A program made the translations under genes and the position numbers. A stretch of 15,252 nt of DNA from an uncultured Sutterella sp. (GTDB lineage: Bacteria > Pseudomonadota > Gammaproteobacteria > Burkholderiales > Burkholderiaceae_F), in contig CAKQON010000038.1 in assembly GCA_934255515.1 (NCBI GenBank), forward strand, positions 1 to 15,252, given 5' to 3'. Below the pieces are notes generated by a model, which ran no database searches, was not told the DNA's origin, and was given only the letters and a program-made list of their open reading frames with translations. Positions 6,412 to 15,175 of this stretch are shown piece by piece. The stretch's first letter is position 1. Each line of letters starts with the position of its first letter.

Positions 6412-9066
6412 TTACAACAATGTCGGCGCTTCGTCAACGACTTCGAGCTTGAGGCCGGCCGAGCCGCTCTCACCCGAACCGGACGTCTGCTGCGGGTCCG
6501 AAGAGACTGGCGGGAGTGCTTCAACCCGCTCGGCCTTCCAGGAAATTTCAAGGGTCTTCCCGCGGCGGGCGCGATGCATGGTGTGGGCCAGGTAGGCGCG
6601 CGCGCTCAGCTGCGCTTCACGCGCTTTGCCGCCCCTGCCGACGCCGGAGATGATGGCGCCGCGGTCGTCCGTCACCGCGATCGAAATCAATTCCTCGCCC
6701 TGATCGAGAAGCATGAGGGCAACGCCCTTGCCGCCCGAAGCAACGAAGCGGATTTCGCTCAACGGGAAGGCAAGCAGGCGCCCCGAGGACGAGAGGCAGG
6801 CAAGCTTCGCGCCCGCTTCGATGGCACTCACGGAAAGCGTGAGGGGCGGCAGAAGTCTTTCGCCTTCGCCCATCTTCACAAAGTCGCGTCCGGCCTTGAG
6901 GCGCGTCGAAACGTCGGCAAGCCTGAGGAGCATGCCCTTGCCGCCGGAAGTGGCGAGAAGCACCGCCATATCCGCCGGACCCGCAATCCACCCCGCGCAT
7001 TCAAAGCCCCGCGGAAGGTCGACAAAGGCCGATAAGGGCGCCCCGTCGCTTCGACCGCCCGGGAGCTGCGAAACGGCGAGGGAATAGACGCGCCCGTTCG
7101 CGTCGAGGAAGGAAAGCTGATCCGACGAGCGGCACTCAATCGCCCGGTCGAGCTGGTCGCCCATCTTGAAGCTCATGAGCGAACAGTCGTGGCCGTGGCC
7201 CGTACGCGTCCTCAGGAATCCCTTCTTTGAAATCACGACGGTAACGGGTTCATCAGGCGTCTCCACCTCATGGACGGCGACCTTGGCTTCCTTCACGACC
7301 GTACGGCGGGCGTCGCCGAAAGTCTTGGCCGCGGCTTCGATTTCGCGCGCCACCTGGCGCTTCAGAACGCCGTCGCTCCCGAGAATGCGCTCGAGCCCCG
7401 CGCGCTCCTTCGTGAGGTTCGCGAGCTCCTTCTCGATTTCAATGGCCGCAAGTCGGGCGAGCTGCTTCAGGCGGATTTCGAGAATATCGTCCGCCTGACG
7501 TTCGGTGAGTCCGAATTCGGCCATGAGGTCCGCCTTCGGATCGTCCGCCGCGCGGATGATCTCGATCACGCGGTCGATGTTGAGAAGAACAAGGGAGCGG
7601 CCTTCCAGAACATGGATGCGGTCGAGCACCTTCGCGAGCCGCGCCTCGGTGCGGCGCCTCACGGCCTTCTTTCTGAATTCGATCCATTCGGTCAGAATGG
7701 AAAGAAGTCCCTTCTGCCGGGGCTTTCCGTCAATGCCGAGCATGACGAGATTCACCGGAACGTTCGATTCGAGATCGGTTTCGGAGAGGAGATAGTTGAC
7801 GAAGTCGTCGCGGTCGATGCGGCTCGTCTTCGGTTCAAAGACGAGCCGGACCTCCACGTCCTTCCCGGACTCGTCGCGCACGCTTTCGAGCATCGCAAGC
7901 ATGGCGCTCTTCGCCTGCTGCTGCTTGGCGGAAATCGACTTCTTGTCCTTCTTCGGACGCGGATTCGTGATCTGCTCGATGCGGTCGAGAATGATGCGGG
8001 AGGACGCGGCGGGCGGGAGTTCGTCGACGACGAGCTGCCACTGACCGCGGGCGAGCTCCTCGAAATGCCAGCGCGCACGCACGCGAAGCTTCCCGCGGCC
8101 CGATTCGTAAATCGCCCGGATTTCGTCCTGAGGCGTGATGATCTGGCCGCCGCAGGGGAAATCCGGCGCAGGCATGAGGGAGAGGATGTCATCGAGCCCG
8201 GCTTCCGGCTTCTCGAGAAGCCGCACGCAGGCTTGAGCTACTTCCGTGAGGTTGTGGGGCGGAATTTCAGTAGCCATGCCGACCGCAATGCCCGAAGACC
8301 CGTTCAGGAGCACGAAGGGGAGCTTGGCAGGGAGCTCCACCGGCTCCTCAAAGTTCCCGTCGTAATTGGGCGCAAAGTCGACGGCGCCCGAATCCACTTC
8401 CTCGAGAAGGAGCGACGAAATGGGCGTGAGGCGCGTTTCTGTGTAGCGCATCGCCGCCGCCGAATCGCCGTCGCGGGAGCCGAAGTTGCCTTCGGCCACA
8501 AGGAGCGGATAGCGGAGCGAAAAAGTCTGCGCCATACGCACGAGGGCGTCGTAGACCGACTGGTCGCCGTGGGGGTGGTATTTGCCGAGCACGTCACCCA
8601 CGATGCGGGCGGACTTCACGCTCTTCGCATCAAATTTGAGCCCCATGCGGTACATGTCGATGAGAATGCGGCGCTGCACCGGCTTCTGGCCGTCCGTAAC
8701 CTCAGGAAGCGCACGGCTCTTCACCACCGACATCGCGTATTCGAGATAGGCCTGGGACGCGTAGCGCGCGAGCGTGAGGGCGCCGTTTTCCTCGGCCTCT
8801 CCTTCGGTCGCGGCGCCCACCGTGATCTCTTCGGCCTGAGCCGTCTTCAGTTCCTCTTCCGAGAGTTCCGGCTCTGCCTCAGCGTCCGAGCCCTCGTCCG
8901 AATCGGGGGAAGCCGGAGCCTCCTCGTCATCCGCAGACGCCTGAGGGGCGTCATGAGCCGCAGGCGCATCCCCGGGAGCGTCCGCTTCCGGTTCGCCGCC
9001 GTCGCCAAAGAGCGAATCGTGAAAAAGATCTTCCGTCTCATCGGAAAGGGGGTTCTTCTCCGTCAT
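6412..9066 (-). CDS. parC: DNA topoisomerase IV subunit A
   Basis: ParC is the DNA-cleaving subunit of topoisomerase IV (ParC2ParE2), which decatenates replicated chromosomes. The catalytic tyrosine is Tyr208 in AAMRYTE. The core starts at [19 protein letters not shown] (94-112), followed by VQRR (130-133), [10 protein letters not shown] (164-173) and [15 protein letters not shown]. ParC rather than GyrA is supported by the absence of the QRRGGKG GyrA box in the C-terminal domain and by pairing with parE. It has 884 residues, against about 750 in E. coli ParC. Most of the excess is a strongly acidic N-terminal extension (residues 1-94, 32 Asp/Glu, 2 Lys). A lysine-rich insert (PRPKKDKKS) in the mid-region resembles other betaproteobacterial ParC proteins. 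The QRDR position matching E. coli Ser80 is Gln169, and Glu84 is Asp173. It begins 14 bases after the parE stop, with GG-rich purines as ribosome site. Confidence 0.95.
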   Translation of the reverse strand: MTEKNPLSDETEDLFHDSLFGDGGEPEADAPGDAPAAHDAPQASADDEEAPASPDSDEGSDAEAEPELSEEELKTAQAEEITVGAATEGEAEENGALTLARYASQAYLEYAMSVVKSRALPEVTDGQKPVQRRILIDMYRMGLKFDAKSVKSARIVGDVLGKYHPHGDQSVYDALVRMAQTFSLRYPLLVAEGNFGSRDGDSAAAMRYTETRLTPISSLLLEEVDSGAVDFAPNYDGNFEEPVELPAKLPFVLLNGSSGIAVGMATEIPPHNLTEVAQACVRLLEKPEAGLDDILSLMPAPDFPCGGQIITPQDEIRAIYESGRGKLRVRARWHFEELARGQWQLVVDELPPAASSRIILDRIEQITNPRPKKDKKSISAKQQQAKSAMLAMLESVRDESGKDVEVRLVFEPKTSRIDRDDFVNYLLSETDLESNVPVNLVMLGIDGKPRQKGLLSILTEWIEFRKKAVRRRTEARLAKVLDRIHVLEGRSLVLLNIDRVIEIIRAADDPKADLMAEFGLTERQADDILEIRLKQLARLAAIEIEKELANLTKERAGLERILGSDGVLKRQVAREIEAAAKTFGDARRTVVKEAKVAVHEVETPDEPVTVVISKKGFLRTRTGHGHDCSLMSFKMGDQLDRAIECRSSDQLSFLDANGRVYSLAVSQLPGGRSDGAPLSAFVDLPRGFECAGWIAGPADMAVLLATSGGKGMLLRLADVSTRLKAGRDFVKMGEGERLLPPLTLSVSAIEAGAKLACLSSSGRLLAFPLSEIRFVASGGKGVALMLLDQGEELISIAVTDDRGAIISGVGRGGKAREAQLSARAYLAHTMHRARRGKTLEISWKAERVEALPPVSSDPQQTSGSGESGSAGLKLEVVDEAPTLL

Positions 9067-9080
9067 TCTTTTTCCAACCT

Positions 9081-11060
9081 TTAGACATCGAGTTCAGCGC
9101 GGTCGCCGTAGGCTTCCATCCAGAGGCGGCGGCCCGCCACCTCGCGCTCGCCCATGAGGGTCTGCATGACCGCACGGGTAGCCTCTTCCGGCACGGACCC
9201 GAAAGCCACCGGAAGGAGCTTCCGGGTGTCGGGCGCGAGCGTCGTTTCCGCGAGCTGCTCGGCCTTCATTTCTCCGAGGCCCTTGAAGCGCGAAATGGAA
9301 AGCTGCTCATCGCGGAAGCCTTCCTTCCGGAGCGACTCCATGGTCCTCGCGAGCTCGCGCTCATCAAGGCAGTAGATCTTCCGGTCGGGCTTCCTCCCCT
9401 TTTTCGGCGCATCGACGCGAAAGAGCGGGGGCATTGCGACGTAGACGTGCCCGAGCTCGATCAACTTCGGGAAGTGCTTGAGAAAGAGCGTGAGGAGAAG
9501 CACCTGAATGTGCGATCCGTCGACGTCGGCATCGGAGAGAATGCAGATCTTCCCGTAGCGGAGTCCCTTGAGATCAGGCTCGCCGTCTCTCGGGTGCGGA
9601 TCAACGCCGATCGCGAGCGCGATGTCGTGAATCGTGTCGGAGCGGAAAAGTGAGCCGCCCTCGACTTCCCAGGTATTGAGAATCTTGCCTCGAAGCGGGA
9701 GCACCGCCTGAAATTCCTTGTCGCGCCCCTGCTTGGCGGATCCCCCTGCGGAGTCGCCCTCGACGATGAAGAGTTCGTTTCGCGTGATGTCGCTCGACTC
9801 GCAGTCGGTGAGCTTTCCAGGAAGAACCGCCACGGTCGACGTGCGGCGGCGCTCGTACTTCGCGGCCTGGCGCTGACGCGCCTGAGCCTGGCTGATGATG
9901 TGTTCGGCGAGCTTCTTGCCGTCTTCGACATGGTCGTTCAGCCAGAATTCAAACTGCGACTTCACGAACCCGGAAACGAGCTTGAGCGTATCGCGGCTCG
10001 TCAATTTTTCCTTCGTCTGCCCCTGGAACTGCGGGTCGATCGCCTTCGTCGAAAGCACGAAGCTCGCGCGGCTGAAGACGTCTTCGGCGAGGACCTTCAC
10101 GCCCTTTGCCTGAAGTCCGTGTACGTCCATGAAGGCGCGCACCGCCTGCCAGAGGCCGTCCTTGAGGCCCGATTCATGAGTGCCGCCCTGCGGGGTGGGA
10201 ATGAGGTTCACATAGCTTTCGCGCGTGAGGGGCCCTTCGGGCGTCCAGACCACCACCCATGCGGCGCCTTCGCCCGGCGCATAGCCCTCGGTCGACTCGT
10301 CGGCATAAGCCGCAGCCTCAAAGGGCTCGATCATCGGCTCGCCGTGAATTTCCGAAAGAAGATATTCCTTGAGGCCGCCTTCGTACTTCCAGTGCGCCTC
10401 AGTGCCCGTGCGTTCATTGCGGTAGTCGACCTCGCAGCCGGGCAGAAGCACCGCCTTCGAGCGAAGAAGCCGGACAAGCGAGGCTTCCGGAATCTCGGGC
10501 GAATCAAAGTATTTCGGATCGGGCTCGACCGAGACGCGCGTGCCCGTCTGCGATTTGGGCCGCGGGCTCCTGCGCACGGCCAGAGGTTCGGCCACGAAGC
10601 CGTCCCGGAAGCCCATCGTTGCTTCCTCGCCGTCGCGCCAGACGGTAACGACAAGGTGCTTCGAGAGCGCATTCGTCACGGAAACGCCGACGCCGTGGAG
10701 ACCGCCCGCAAAGGAGTAAGGGCCCGAGCCGTCGGCCTTCTGGAATTTTCCGCCCGCATGCAGACGCGTGAAGACGAGCTCAACGACGGGAGCATGCTCT
10801 TCCGGATGCATGCCGATCGGAATTCCTCGTCCGTCATCCTCCACCGTGATGATGCCGGCCTCGTTCACCGAAACCGAAATCTTCGTCCCGAACCCCGCGA
10901 GCACTTCGTCGCTCGCGTTGTCGATGACTTCCTGAATGATGTGAAGCGGATTGTCCGTCAGCGTGTACATGCCCGGACGCTGCTTGACGGGTTCAAGGCC
11001 CTTCAGCACCCGGATGGAGCTCTCGCCGTAATCGTCTTTGTTCTTCTGCTTGATGGCCAT
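9081..11060 (-). CDS. parE: DNA topoisomerase IV subunit B (ATPase)
   Basis: ParE supplies ATP-driven strand passage for topoisomerase IV. From the ATG at 11060 it has 659 residues (E. coli 630). The GHKL ATPase domain shows [10 protein letters not shown] (43-52, catalytic Glu44 and Mg-binding Asn48), EDDGRGIP (74-81) and [14 protein letters not shown] (119-132). The transducer follows, with QTK at 348-350. The TOPRIM domain carries EGDSAGGSA (434-442) and [10 protein letters not shown] (508-517), and the C-terminal RFKGLGEM (591-598) is typical. The chain lacks the large insertion of proteobacterial GyrB, which supports ParE. The frame is also open to a TTG at 11081 with GAGGG four bases before it, so a 666-residue form cannot be excluded; family alignment favours the ATG. 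parE and parC lie 14 bases apart and form one operon. Confidence 0.95.
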   Translation of the reverse strand: MAIKQKNKDDYGESSIRVLKGLEPVKQRPGMYTLTDNPLHIIQEVIDNASDEVLAGFGTKISVSVNEAGIITVEDDGRGIPIGMHPEEHAPVVELVFTRLHAGGKFQKADGSGPYSFAGGLHGVGVSVTNALSKHLVVTVWRDGEEATMGFRDGFVAEPLAVRRSPRPKSQTGTRVSVEPDPKYFDSPEIPEASLVRLLRSKAVLLPGCEVDYRNERTGTEAHWKYEGGLKEYLLSEIHGEPMIEPFEAAAYADESTEGYAPGEGAAWVVVWTPEGPLTRESYVNLIPTPQGGTHESGLKDGLWQAVRAFMDVHGLQAKGVKVLAEDVFSRASFVLSTKAIDPQFQGQTKEKLTSRDTLKLVSGFVKSQFEFWLNDHVEDGKKLAEHIISQAQARQRQAAKYERRRTSTVAVLPGKLTDCESSDITRNELFIVEGDSAGGSAKQGRDKEFQAVLPLRGKILNTWEVEGGSLFRSDTIHDIALAIGVDPHPRDGEPDLKGLRYGKICILSDADVDGSHIQVLLLTLFLKHFPKLIELGHVYVAMPPLFRVDAPKKGRKPDRKIYCLDERELARTMESLRKEGFRDEQLSISRFKGLGEMKAEQLAETTLAPDTRKLLPVAFGSVPEEATRAVMQTLMGEREVAGRRLWMEAYGDRAELDV

Positions 11061-11372
11061 TGCTGTGTTGAATGCGCGCAAAATGCCCTCAGACGAAAGA
11101 CGCTGCGGGCAGAAGGAACGCTCGAATTCTTATGGAATGAATGGCCCTGCTCCCGGATTAAGGCTCGAAAGATGAGCTACAGAAAGCAAAGCCGAAGGAC
11201 TCATTTTAGCAATGCCCGACCTCCGGTTCCCTCAGAAGGCGCCATGCCGACTTCGGATCCGCAGCAATCTCTCGATGCATTTCCCGTGGCCGGGTAAACG
11301 AAATGATGCTTGCCCGAACTCTCTAAAAATAGGTACTATTACTGATCTCTCTTATTATGTGAAGGAACCTCA
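11061..11372. other. Divergent intergenic region between parE and the sugar kinase
   Basis: These 312 bases must hold the promoters of both parE (leftward) and the FGGY kinase (rightward). No gene is supported here: open frames crossing it are antisense shadows of parE. The right-hand part from about 11305 is AT-rich and carries the candidate kinase promoter. I found no convincing leftward promoter box and no clear operator palindrome. Confidence 0.6.
11310..11339 (+). promoter_or_regulatory. Candidate sigma70 promoter of the FGGY kinase
   Basis: TTGCCC (11310-11315) as -35 and TACTAT (11334-11339) as -10 are separated by 18 bases in an AT-rich stretch, 33 bases before the start codon. Each box matches the consensus at four of six positions. 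TATTAT at 11353-11358 is a better -10 by itself but has no -35 partner and is too close to the ribosome site. Confidence 0.35.
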
Positions 11373-12920
11373 ATGGCGAAGCTTTATATGGGTTTTGATG
11401 CCGGCACGCAGAGCGTGAAGGTAGGCGTCTACGATGAAAATTTCGAGCTCGTTGCGAGCCGGTCGCTTCCGACCGAACTCAGCTATCCGCATCCCGGCTG
11501 GGTCGAGATGAACGTGGACACGTACCTCGAGAACTGCATTACGGCGATGGCCGAAGTAACGAGCGAGCTTCGCCGCATCGGCCGCGATCCGAAGGACATC
11601 GCCGCCATCATGGGCGACGGCATCATCTGCGGCATCGTCGGCATCGACGAGAATGCGCGCCCCGTCACGCCCTACATCAACTACCTCGACAGCCGCACGA
11701 CGGAGGATGTGGAAGCCCTCAACGCGAAGAAGCTTTCGATCTGGGGCCGCGAAACCGGCAACGCCGAAGCCTCTCCGATGTTCCCGGCCATGTTCGCGCG
11801 GTGGTTCCTCAGAAATTCGCCCGAATTCTGCGAGCGCGGCGTGAAGTTCGTCCACAACGCCCCCTACGTCCTCATGCGCCTCGCGGGCCTGAAGGGCAAG
11901 GACGCCTTCATCGACTGGGGCGCCATGTCGGGCTGGGGCCTCGGCTACGACGTTCAGGCAAAGCGCTGGTCCCCCGAGCAACTCGAGCTCCTCGGAATTG
12001 ACGAAAGGTACATGCCCCGCATCCTGAAGCCCTGGGACAAGGTGGGCGGACTCTGCGAGGAAATTTCGGTGCGCACAGGGCTTCCCGCCGGCATTCCGAT
12101 TCTCGCGGGCGCGGGCGACACGATGCAGTCGATGCTGGGCTCGGGCGTCTTTGAGGCGCACCAGGGCGTCGACGTGGCGGGCACCTGCGCCATGTTCTGC
12201 GTCTCCACCAACGGCATCATCCCCGAGCTTTCGCAGCCCGGCACCGGCCTCATCTTCAATTCCGGCACGCTCCCCGACACGTACTTCTACTGGGGGTTCG
12301 TGCGCACGGGCGGCCTTGCCCTCCGTTGGTTCAAGGACAATGTCTGCCGCCACGAGGGCGACGGCGCCTATTACGGCGAGCTTTCGGCCGGTGCGGAAAA
12401 GATCCCCGCGGGTTCGCGCGGCGTCCTCTTCCTTCCCTATCTCACGGGCGGTTACGGCGAGGAAAAGGAAGCGAGCGGGTGCTTCCTCAACATGACGATG
12501 GACGACAATCAGTTCGTCATGTGGCGCGCCGTCCTTGAGGCGATCGGCTACGACTACATGGAGCTCGCCGACGGCTATCGCCGCGCCGGGGTTGCCCTCA
12601 GCCGCATCACGGTGACTGAAGGCGGCAGCCGCGATCCGCTTTGGAATCAGATCAAGTCGAACATGCTCGACGCCGAGGTCGTCCGCTTCAAGAATCCTGG
12701 CGGTGCGGTCCTCACCAACTGCGTCTTCGGCGCCTACGCAACGGGCGGCATCTCGGACGTGAAGGCGGCCCTCTCGAAGGTCATTTCTGAAAACGGCGTC
12801 TATGAACCCGTGCCCGAACTCGTGTGCCGCTACCGGGAGCTCTTTGAAAACAGAAAGGCGCTCGTGCGCAGCGACATGAAGGCCGCCTTCTCGCGGCTCG
12901 TGCGCATGCGCGAGATATGA
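11373..12920 (+). CDS. FGGY-family carbohydrate kinase, xylulokinase-like, substrate unknown
   Basis: This is an ATP-dependent sugar or polyol kinase of 515 residues, a normal FGGY length. The N-terminal FGGY domain opens with the phosphate-binding MGFDAGTQSVKVGVYD (6-21; Asp9 matches the conserved N-terminal aspartate) and PGWVEMN (41-47). The second domain has the catalytic-base motif GAGDT (246-250, Asp249), the adenosine-site GTCAMF (270-275) and TEGGSRDPLWNQIKSNML (415-432). The overall pattern is closest to xylulokinase. However, the XylB substrate loop GQMHG is here GDGIICG (81-87), so I do not name the substrate. Start choice is clear: AAGGA at 11362-11366, six bases before the ATG. 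No transporter, isomerase or sugar regulator is adjacent, and a strong terminator follows, so it appears to be a single-gene unit. Confidence 0.85.
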   Translation: MAKLYMGFDAGTQSVKVGVYDENFELVASRSLPTELSYPHPGWVEMNVDTYLENCITAMAEVTSELRRIGRDPKDIAAIMGDGIICGIVGIDENARPVTPYINYLDSRTTEDVEALNAKKLSIWGRETGNAEASPMFPAMFARWFLRNSPEFCERGVKFVHNAPYVLMRLAGLKGKDAFIDWGAMSGWGLGYDVQAKRWSPEQLELLGIDERYMPRILKPWDKVGGLCEEISVRTGLPAGIPILAGAGDTMQSMLGSGVFEAHQGVDVAGTCAMFCVSTNGIIPELSQPGTGLIFNSGTLPDTYFYWGFVRTGGLALRWFKDNVCRHEGDGAYYGELSAGAEKIPAGSRGVLFLPYLTGGYGEEKEASGCFLNMTMDDNQFVMWRAVLEAIGYDYMELADGYRRAGVALSRITVTEGGSRDPLWNQIKSNMLDAEVVRFKNPGGAVLTNCVFGAYATGGISDVKAALSKVISENGVYEPVPELVCRYRELFENRKALVRSDMKAAFSRLVRMREI

Positions 12921-12966
12921 TCCGGACGGCCAGGCGAAACCGATTTCCCAGGCTGACTGCAAAACC

Positions 12967-13008
12967 AAGGGAGTGCTTCTTTGGGAGCGCTCCCTTATTT
13001 TGTTTTTT
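12967..13008 (+). terminator. Rho-independent terminator of the FGGY kinase
   Basis: A 10-bp stem with one G-T pair (AAGGGAGTGC at 12967-12976, GCGCTCCCTT at 12987-12996) is followed by TATTTTGTTTTTT. It starts 47 bases after the kinase stop. Confidence 0.9.
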
Positions 13009-13060
13009 CCATCCGGTCGATGCAGTCAGATCCACTTTTCGGGCATCAAACGCACGCCCG

Positions 13061-13101
13061 ACAAAAAGAGCTGCCTCACCATTTTCGGCTTGGCAGCTCT
13101 T
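13061..13101 (-). terminator. Rho-independent terminator of ppiD
   Basis: A perfect 10-bp stem (AAGAGCTGCC at 13066-13075, GGCAGCTCTT at 13092-13101) with a 16-base loop runs on the minus strand into TTTTTGT. It lies about 40 bases beyond the ppiD stop. Confidence 0.85.
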
Positions 13102-13105
13102 CTTC

Positions 13106-13127
13106 CGGGACCTGAACGTCCCGTTTT
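13106..13127. repeat. Small hairpin downstream of ppiD
   Basis: A 6-bp inverted repeat (CGGGAC at 13106-13111, GTCCCG at 13118-13123) has a 6-base loop. On the plus strand it is followed by TTTTC, so it could act as a weak extra terminator for read-through from the kinase side. On the minus strand it has no U tract and may only protect the ppiD 3' end. Confidence 0.4.
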
Positions 13128-13143
13128 CAGCTTTTAGAGCGGA

Positions 13144-15048
13144 TTACTCCTGCTCTTGAGGCTTCTCTTCGCCCTTCACGAAATCCGGACGGAGAACCTT
13201 CGTGCCGATGGCTTCCTTGAGAGCTTCAAGATAGCCGGCGCGGTCGGCTTCGCCGTAGATCGAACCCAGCTCGCGGGCGAGACCGCGGAGCTCCGCTTCG
13301 TTCGCCTGGTGCGAGCGGGCAGCCTCAACGTAGGCAATCGCGTAGGAGCCGTTTGCGAGCGTAGCGCCCGTGTAGGCGGGAAGCTTCGACGTCTCAAGCG
13401 CGAGTTCTGCATTAATCAGAGACGTTTCCTGACCCTGCTGGTTCTGGCGGGAAACCCAGACTTCGTCGGAGAAGCCCTCGAGACTCTTCGACTTCTGGAG
13501 CTCGGCGAGCTTCGCCTTGCCGGCTTCAAAGGCCTTTTCAGCCGCCTTCTGCGCACGGAGCTTTTCGCCGATGATGCTCTTCACATCGTCAAGCGCGCGT
13601 TCCTTTTCCGGGTAGTACTCAACAACGCGGGCCGCAACGAGCGTATTGCTCTGAACTTCGATCGCGTTCGAATTGCGTTTTTCCTTCAGGCATTCCGAAC
13701 CGAAGAGCGCCTCAGCCACGCGGTCGTTGATGATGCGGCCGAGCTCGGGATCCGTCACGCCGTTGCGGGTGACGAAGTCGGCCGTCTCAACCTTGAGGCC
13801 GAACTTCTGAGCGGTGGGCTCGAGCGAGTCGGACTGTTCGTAGACCATGTTCGTGAATTCGTCGGCGCGTTCAGAGAACGTGCGGATCGCCATCTGCTCG
13901 GCGTATTCGCGTTCGATCTCAGGCTTAACAGCTTCAAAGGGTTCGACGGACCCGGCCTGGATATCGGTCACATAAATGATGTGGTAACCGAATTCCGTTT
14001 CCACGGGACCGACGATGTCGCCCTTCTTGGCATGGAAGACGGCGTCTTCAAAGGCCTTCGTCATCACGCCCTTGCCGAAGAACGAAAGGTCGCCGCCCTG
14101 CGAGGCGCTGCCCGGATCCTGAGATTCCTTTTCAGCGACGCCAGCGAACTTCGAGGGATCAGCCTTCACTTCAGCAAGAATCCCTTCAGCCTTCTTGAGA
14201 GCTGCAGCCTTGTCGTCGCCGAACTCAATGAGGATGTGGCTCGCGCGGCGCTGCTCAGGAATGGACCAGCGGTTCTTGTTCTGCTCGTAATAGGCCTTGA
14301 TGTCGTCGGGATTGGCCTTCTGATCCTTGAAGTTCTCGGGCGAGAGGACGATGTATTCGGCCTTGATGTGCTCGGGCGAGAGGAATTCGGACAGATGAGC
14401 GGAGTAGTAAGCCTTCACCTCATCATCCGAAACGCTAACGGAATTGAGGAAGTCAGCCGCATTGATCGTGAGCGTGCGGACCTGACGTTCATTCGTGAGG
14501 ATCTCGTGCATCTGCTCAACCAGGGCCTTGGGCACCGGATAGGCATTGGAGACGCCGGCGATCAGCACTTCCTTTTCAAGGTCGCGCTGAACCTGAGCAA
14601 CAAACAGCTGGTCGCTCTTGCCCTGGGAGCGCAGGAACTGCTCGTAGAGCTCGGGGGAGAACTTGCCGTCCTGCTTGAGCGCGTCGGCATTCTTGATGAG
14701 CGCCACCGCTTCAGCTTCGCTCACCATCACGTGATTCTTCGCCACCGTCTGCGTAATAGCGGAATCATCCATCAGCATGCGCAGGATGTCTTCACGAGCC
14801 TGTTCGTTGTCGAGGATGTTGGCGCGGAAGCTTTCGCCCATCTGCTGACGCAGACGCTCAAGCTGCTCGCGCTTGGCCATGTCGAACTGTTCGGGAGTGA
14901 TCTTCGCCTCGCCCACCTGGACGATGGCGTTGTCGCTCTGGCTCATGCGGTTGTAGGAGTAAATGCCGGTAACCACAAAGCTCGGGATGATCAGCACCAT
15001 GGCAATGAACATCAGCCAGCGCTTGTGCTCGCGGAATGCCTGAAGCAT
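13144..15048 (-). CDS. ppiD: Periplasmic folding chaperone PpiD (peptidyl-prolyl isomerase family)
   Basis: PpiD is anchored in the inner membrane, faces the periplasm near the Sec translocon and helps newly exported proteins fold. The 634 residues match the usual length (E. coli 623). A short cytoplasmic N-terminus (MLQAFREHKR) leads to one membrane helix (about 11-30). A SurA_N-like chaperone region spans about 35-200, and a parvulin domain about 265-363, with ASHILIEF (269-276), SQGGDLSFFGKG (316-327) and EFGYHIIYV (352-360). A charged C-terminal region follows. The frame stays open to a further start at 15120, but AAAGGA six bases before the ATG at 15048 and the match to the family N-terminus decide the start. 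It lies downstream of tRNA-Asp on the same strand, with a terminator between, so it needs its own promoter, probably between 15061 and 15133. Confidence 0.94.
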   Translation of the reverse strand: MLQAFREHKRWLMFIAMVLIIPSFVVTGIYSYNRMSQSDNAIVQVGEAKITPEQFDMAKREQLERLRQQMGESFRANILDNEQAREDILRMLMDDSAITQTVAKNHVMVSEAEAVALIKNADALKQDGKFSPELYEQFLRSQGKSDQLFVAQVQRDLEKEVLIAGVSNAYPVPKALVEQMHEILTNERQVRTLTINAADFLNSVSVSDDEVKAYYSAHLSEFLSPEHIKAEYIVLSPENFKDQKANPDDIKAYYEQNKNRWSIPEQRRASHILIEFGDDKAAALKKAEGILAEVKADPSKFAGVAEKESQDPGSASQGGDLSFFGKGVMTKAFEDAVFHAKKGDIVGPVETEFGYHIIYVTDIQAGSVEPFEAVKPEIEREYAEQMAIRTFSERADEFTNMVYEQSDSLEPTAQKFGLKVETADFVTRNGVTDPELGRIINDRVAEALFGSECLKEKRNSNAIEVQSNTLVAARVVEYYPEKERALDDVKSIIGEKLRAQKAAEKAFEAGKAKLAELQKSKSLEGFSDEVWVSRQNQQGQETSLINAELALETSKLPAYTGATLANGSYAIAYVEAARSHQANEAELRGLARELGSIYGEADRAGYLEALKEAIGTKVLRPDFVKGEEKPQEQE

Positions 15049-15054
15049 AGAGGT

Positions 15055-15060
15055 TCCTTT
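15055..15060 (-). promoter_or_regulatory. Ribosome binding site of ppiD
   Basis: AAAGGA on the minus strand, six bases before the ATG at 15048. It settles the start against the longer open frame beginning at 15120. Confidence 0.85.
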
Positions 15061-15133
15061 ATCAATTCGATCCTTTTGGGACAGCTCAGGAGCCCCCATG
15101 CGGTCGAACAGGGTGGACAAAGTTATAGGTAAG

Positions 15134-15165
15134 AAAAAAGGCGAACCTCACGGCTCGCCTTTTTT
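15134..15165 (-). terminator. Terminator of the tRNA-Asp transcript
   Basis: An 11-bp stem (AAAAAAGGCGA at 15134-15144, TCGCCTTTTTT at 15155-15165) with a 10-base loop lies 10 bases beyond the tRNA 3' end. Because its outer stem is A/T on both arms it has a U tract in either direction; the only gene ending at it here is the tRNA. Confidence 0.9.
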
Positions 15166-15175
15166 CAAGAATCTC

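Noticed and set aside
6412..9066. gyrA instead of parC
   Set aside because: The C-terminal domain lacks the QRRGGKG GyrA box, the mid-region matches ParC, and the gene is paired with a ParE lacking the GyrB insertion.
7270..9084. 604-residue plus-strand open frame opposite parC
   Set aside because: It is antisense to well-conserved ParC motifs and its translation is rich in Arg/His/Glu without domains, as expected for a shadow frame.
9900..11297. 465-residue plus-strand frame crossing the parE start and the intergenic region
   Set aside because: Mostly antisense to ParE ATPase and TOPRIM motifs, with no ribosome site or domain of its own.
11334..11358. Possible operator in the repeated ACTATTACT / TTATTAT stretch
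   Set aside because: It is short AT-rich sequence with no clear dyad symmetry, better explained as promoter composition.
11370..12968. 532-residue minus-strand open frame opposite the FGGY kinase
   Set aside because: The plus strand carries the kinase motifs and an AAGGA ribosome site; the antisense frame has no recognisable motif and runs into the terminator.
13156..15132. 658-residue plus-strand open frame opposite ppiD
   Set aside because: It lies antisense to a gene with a clear parvulin domain, membrane helix and ribosome site. Its translation shows no family motif; GC-rich codon bias keeps this frame open.
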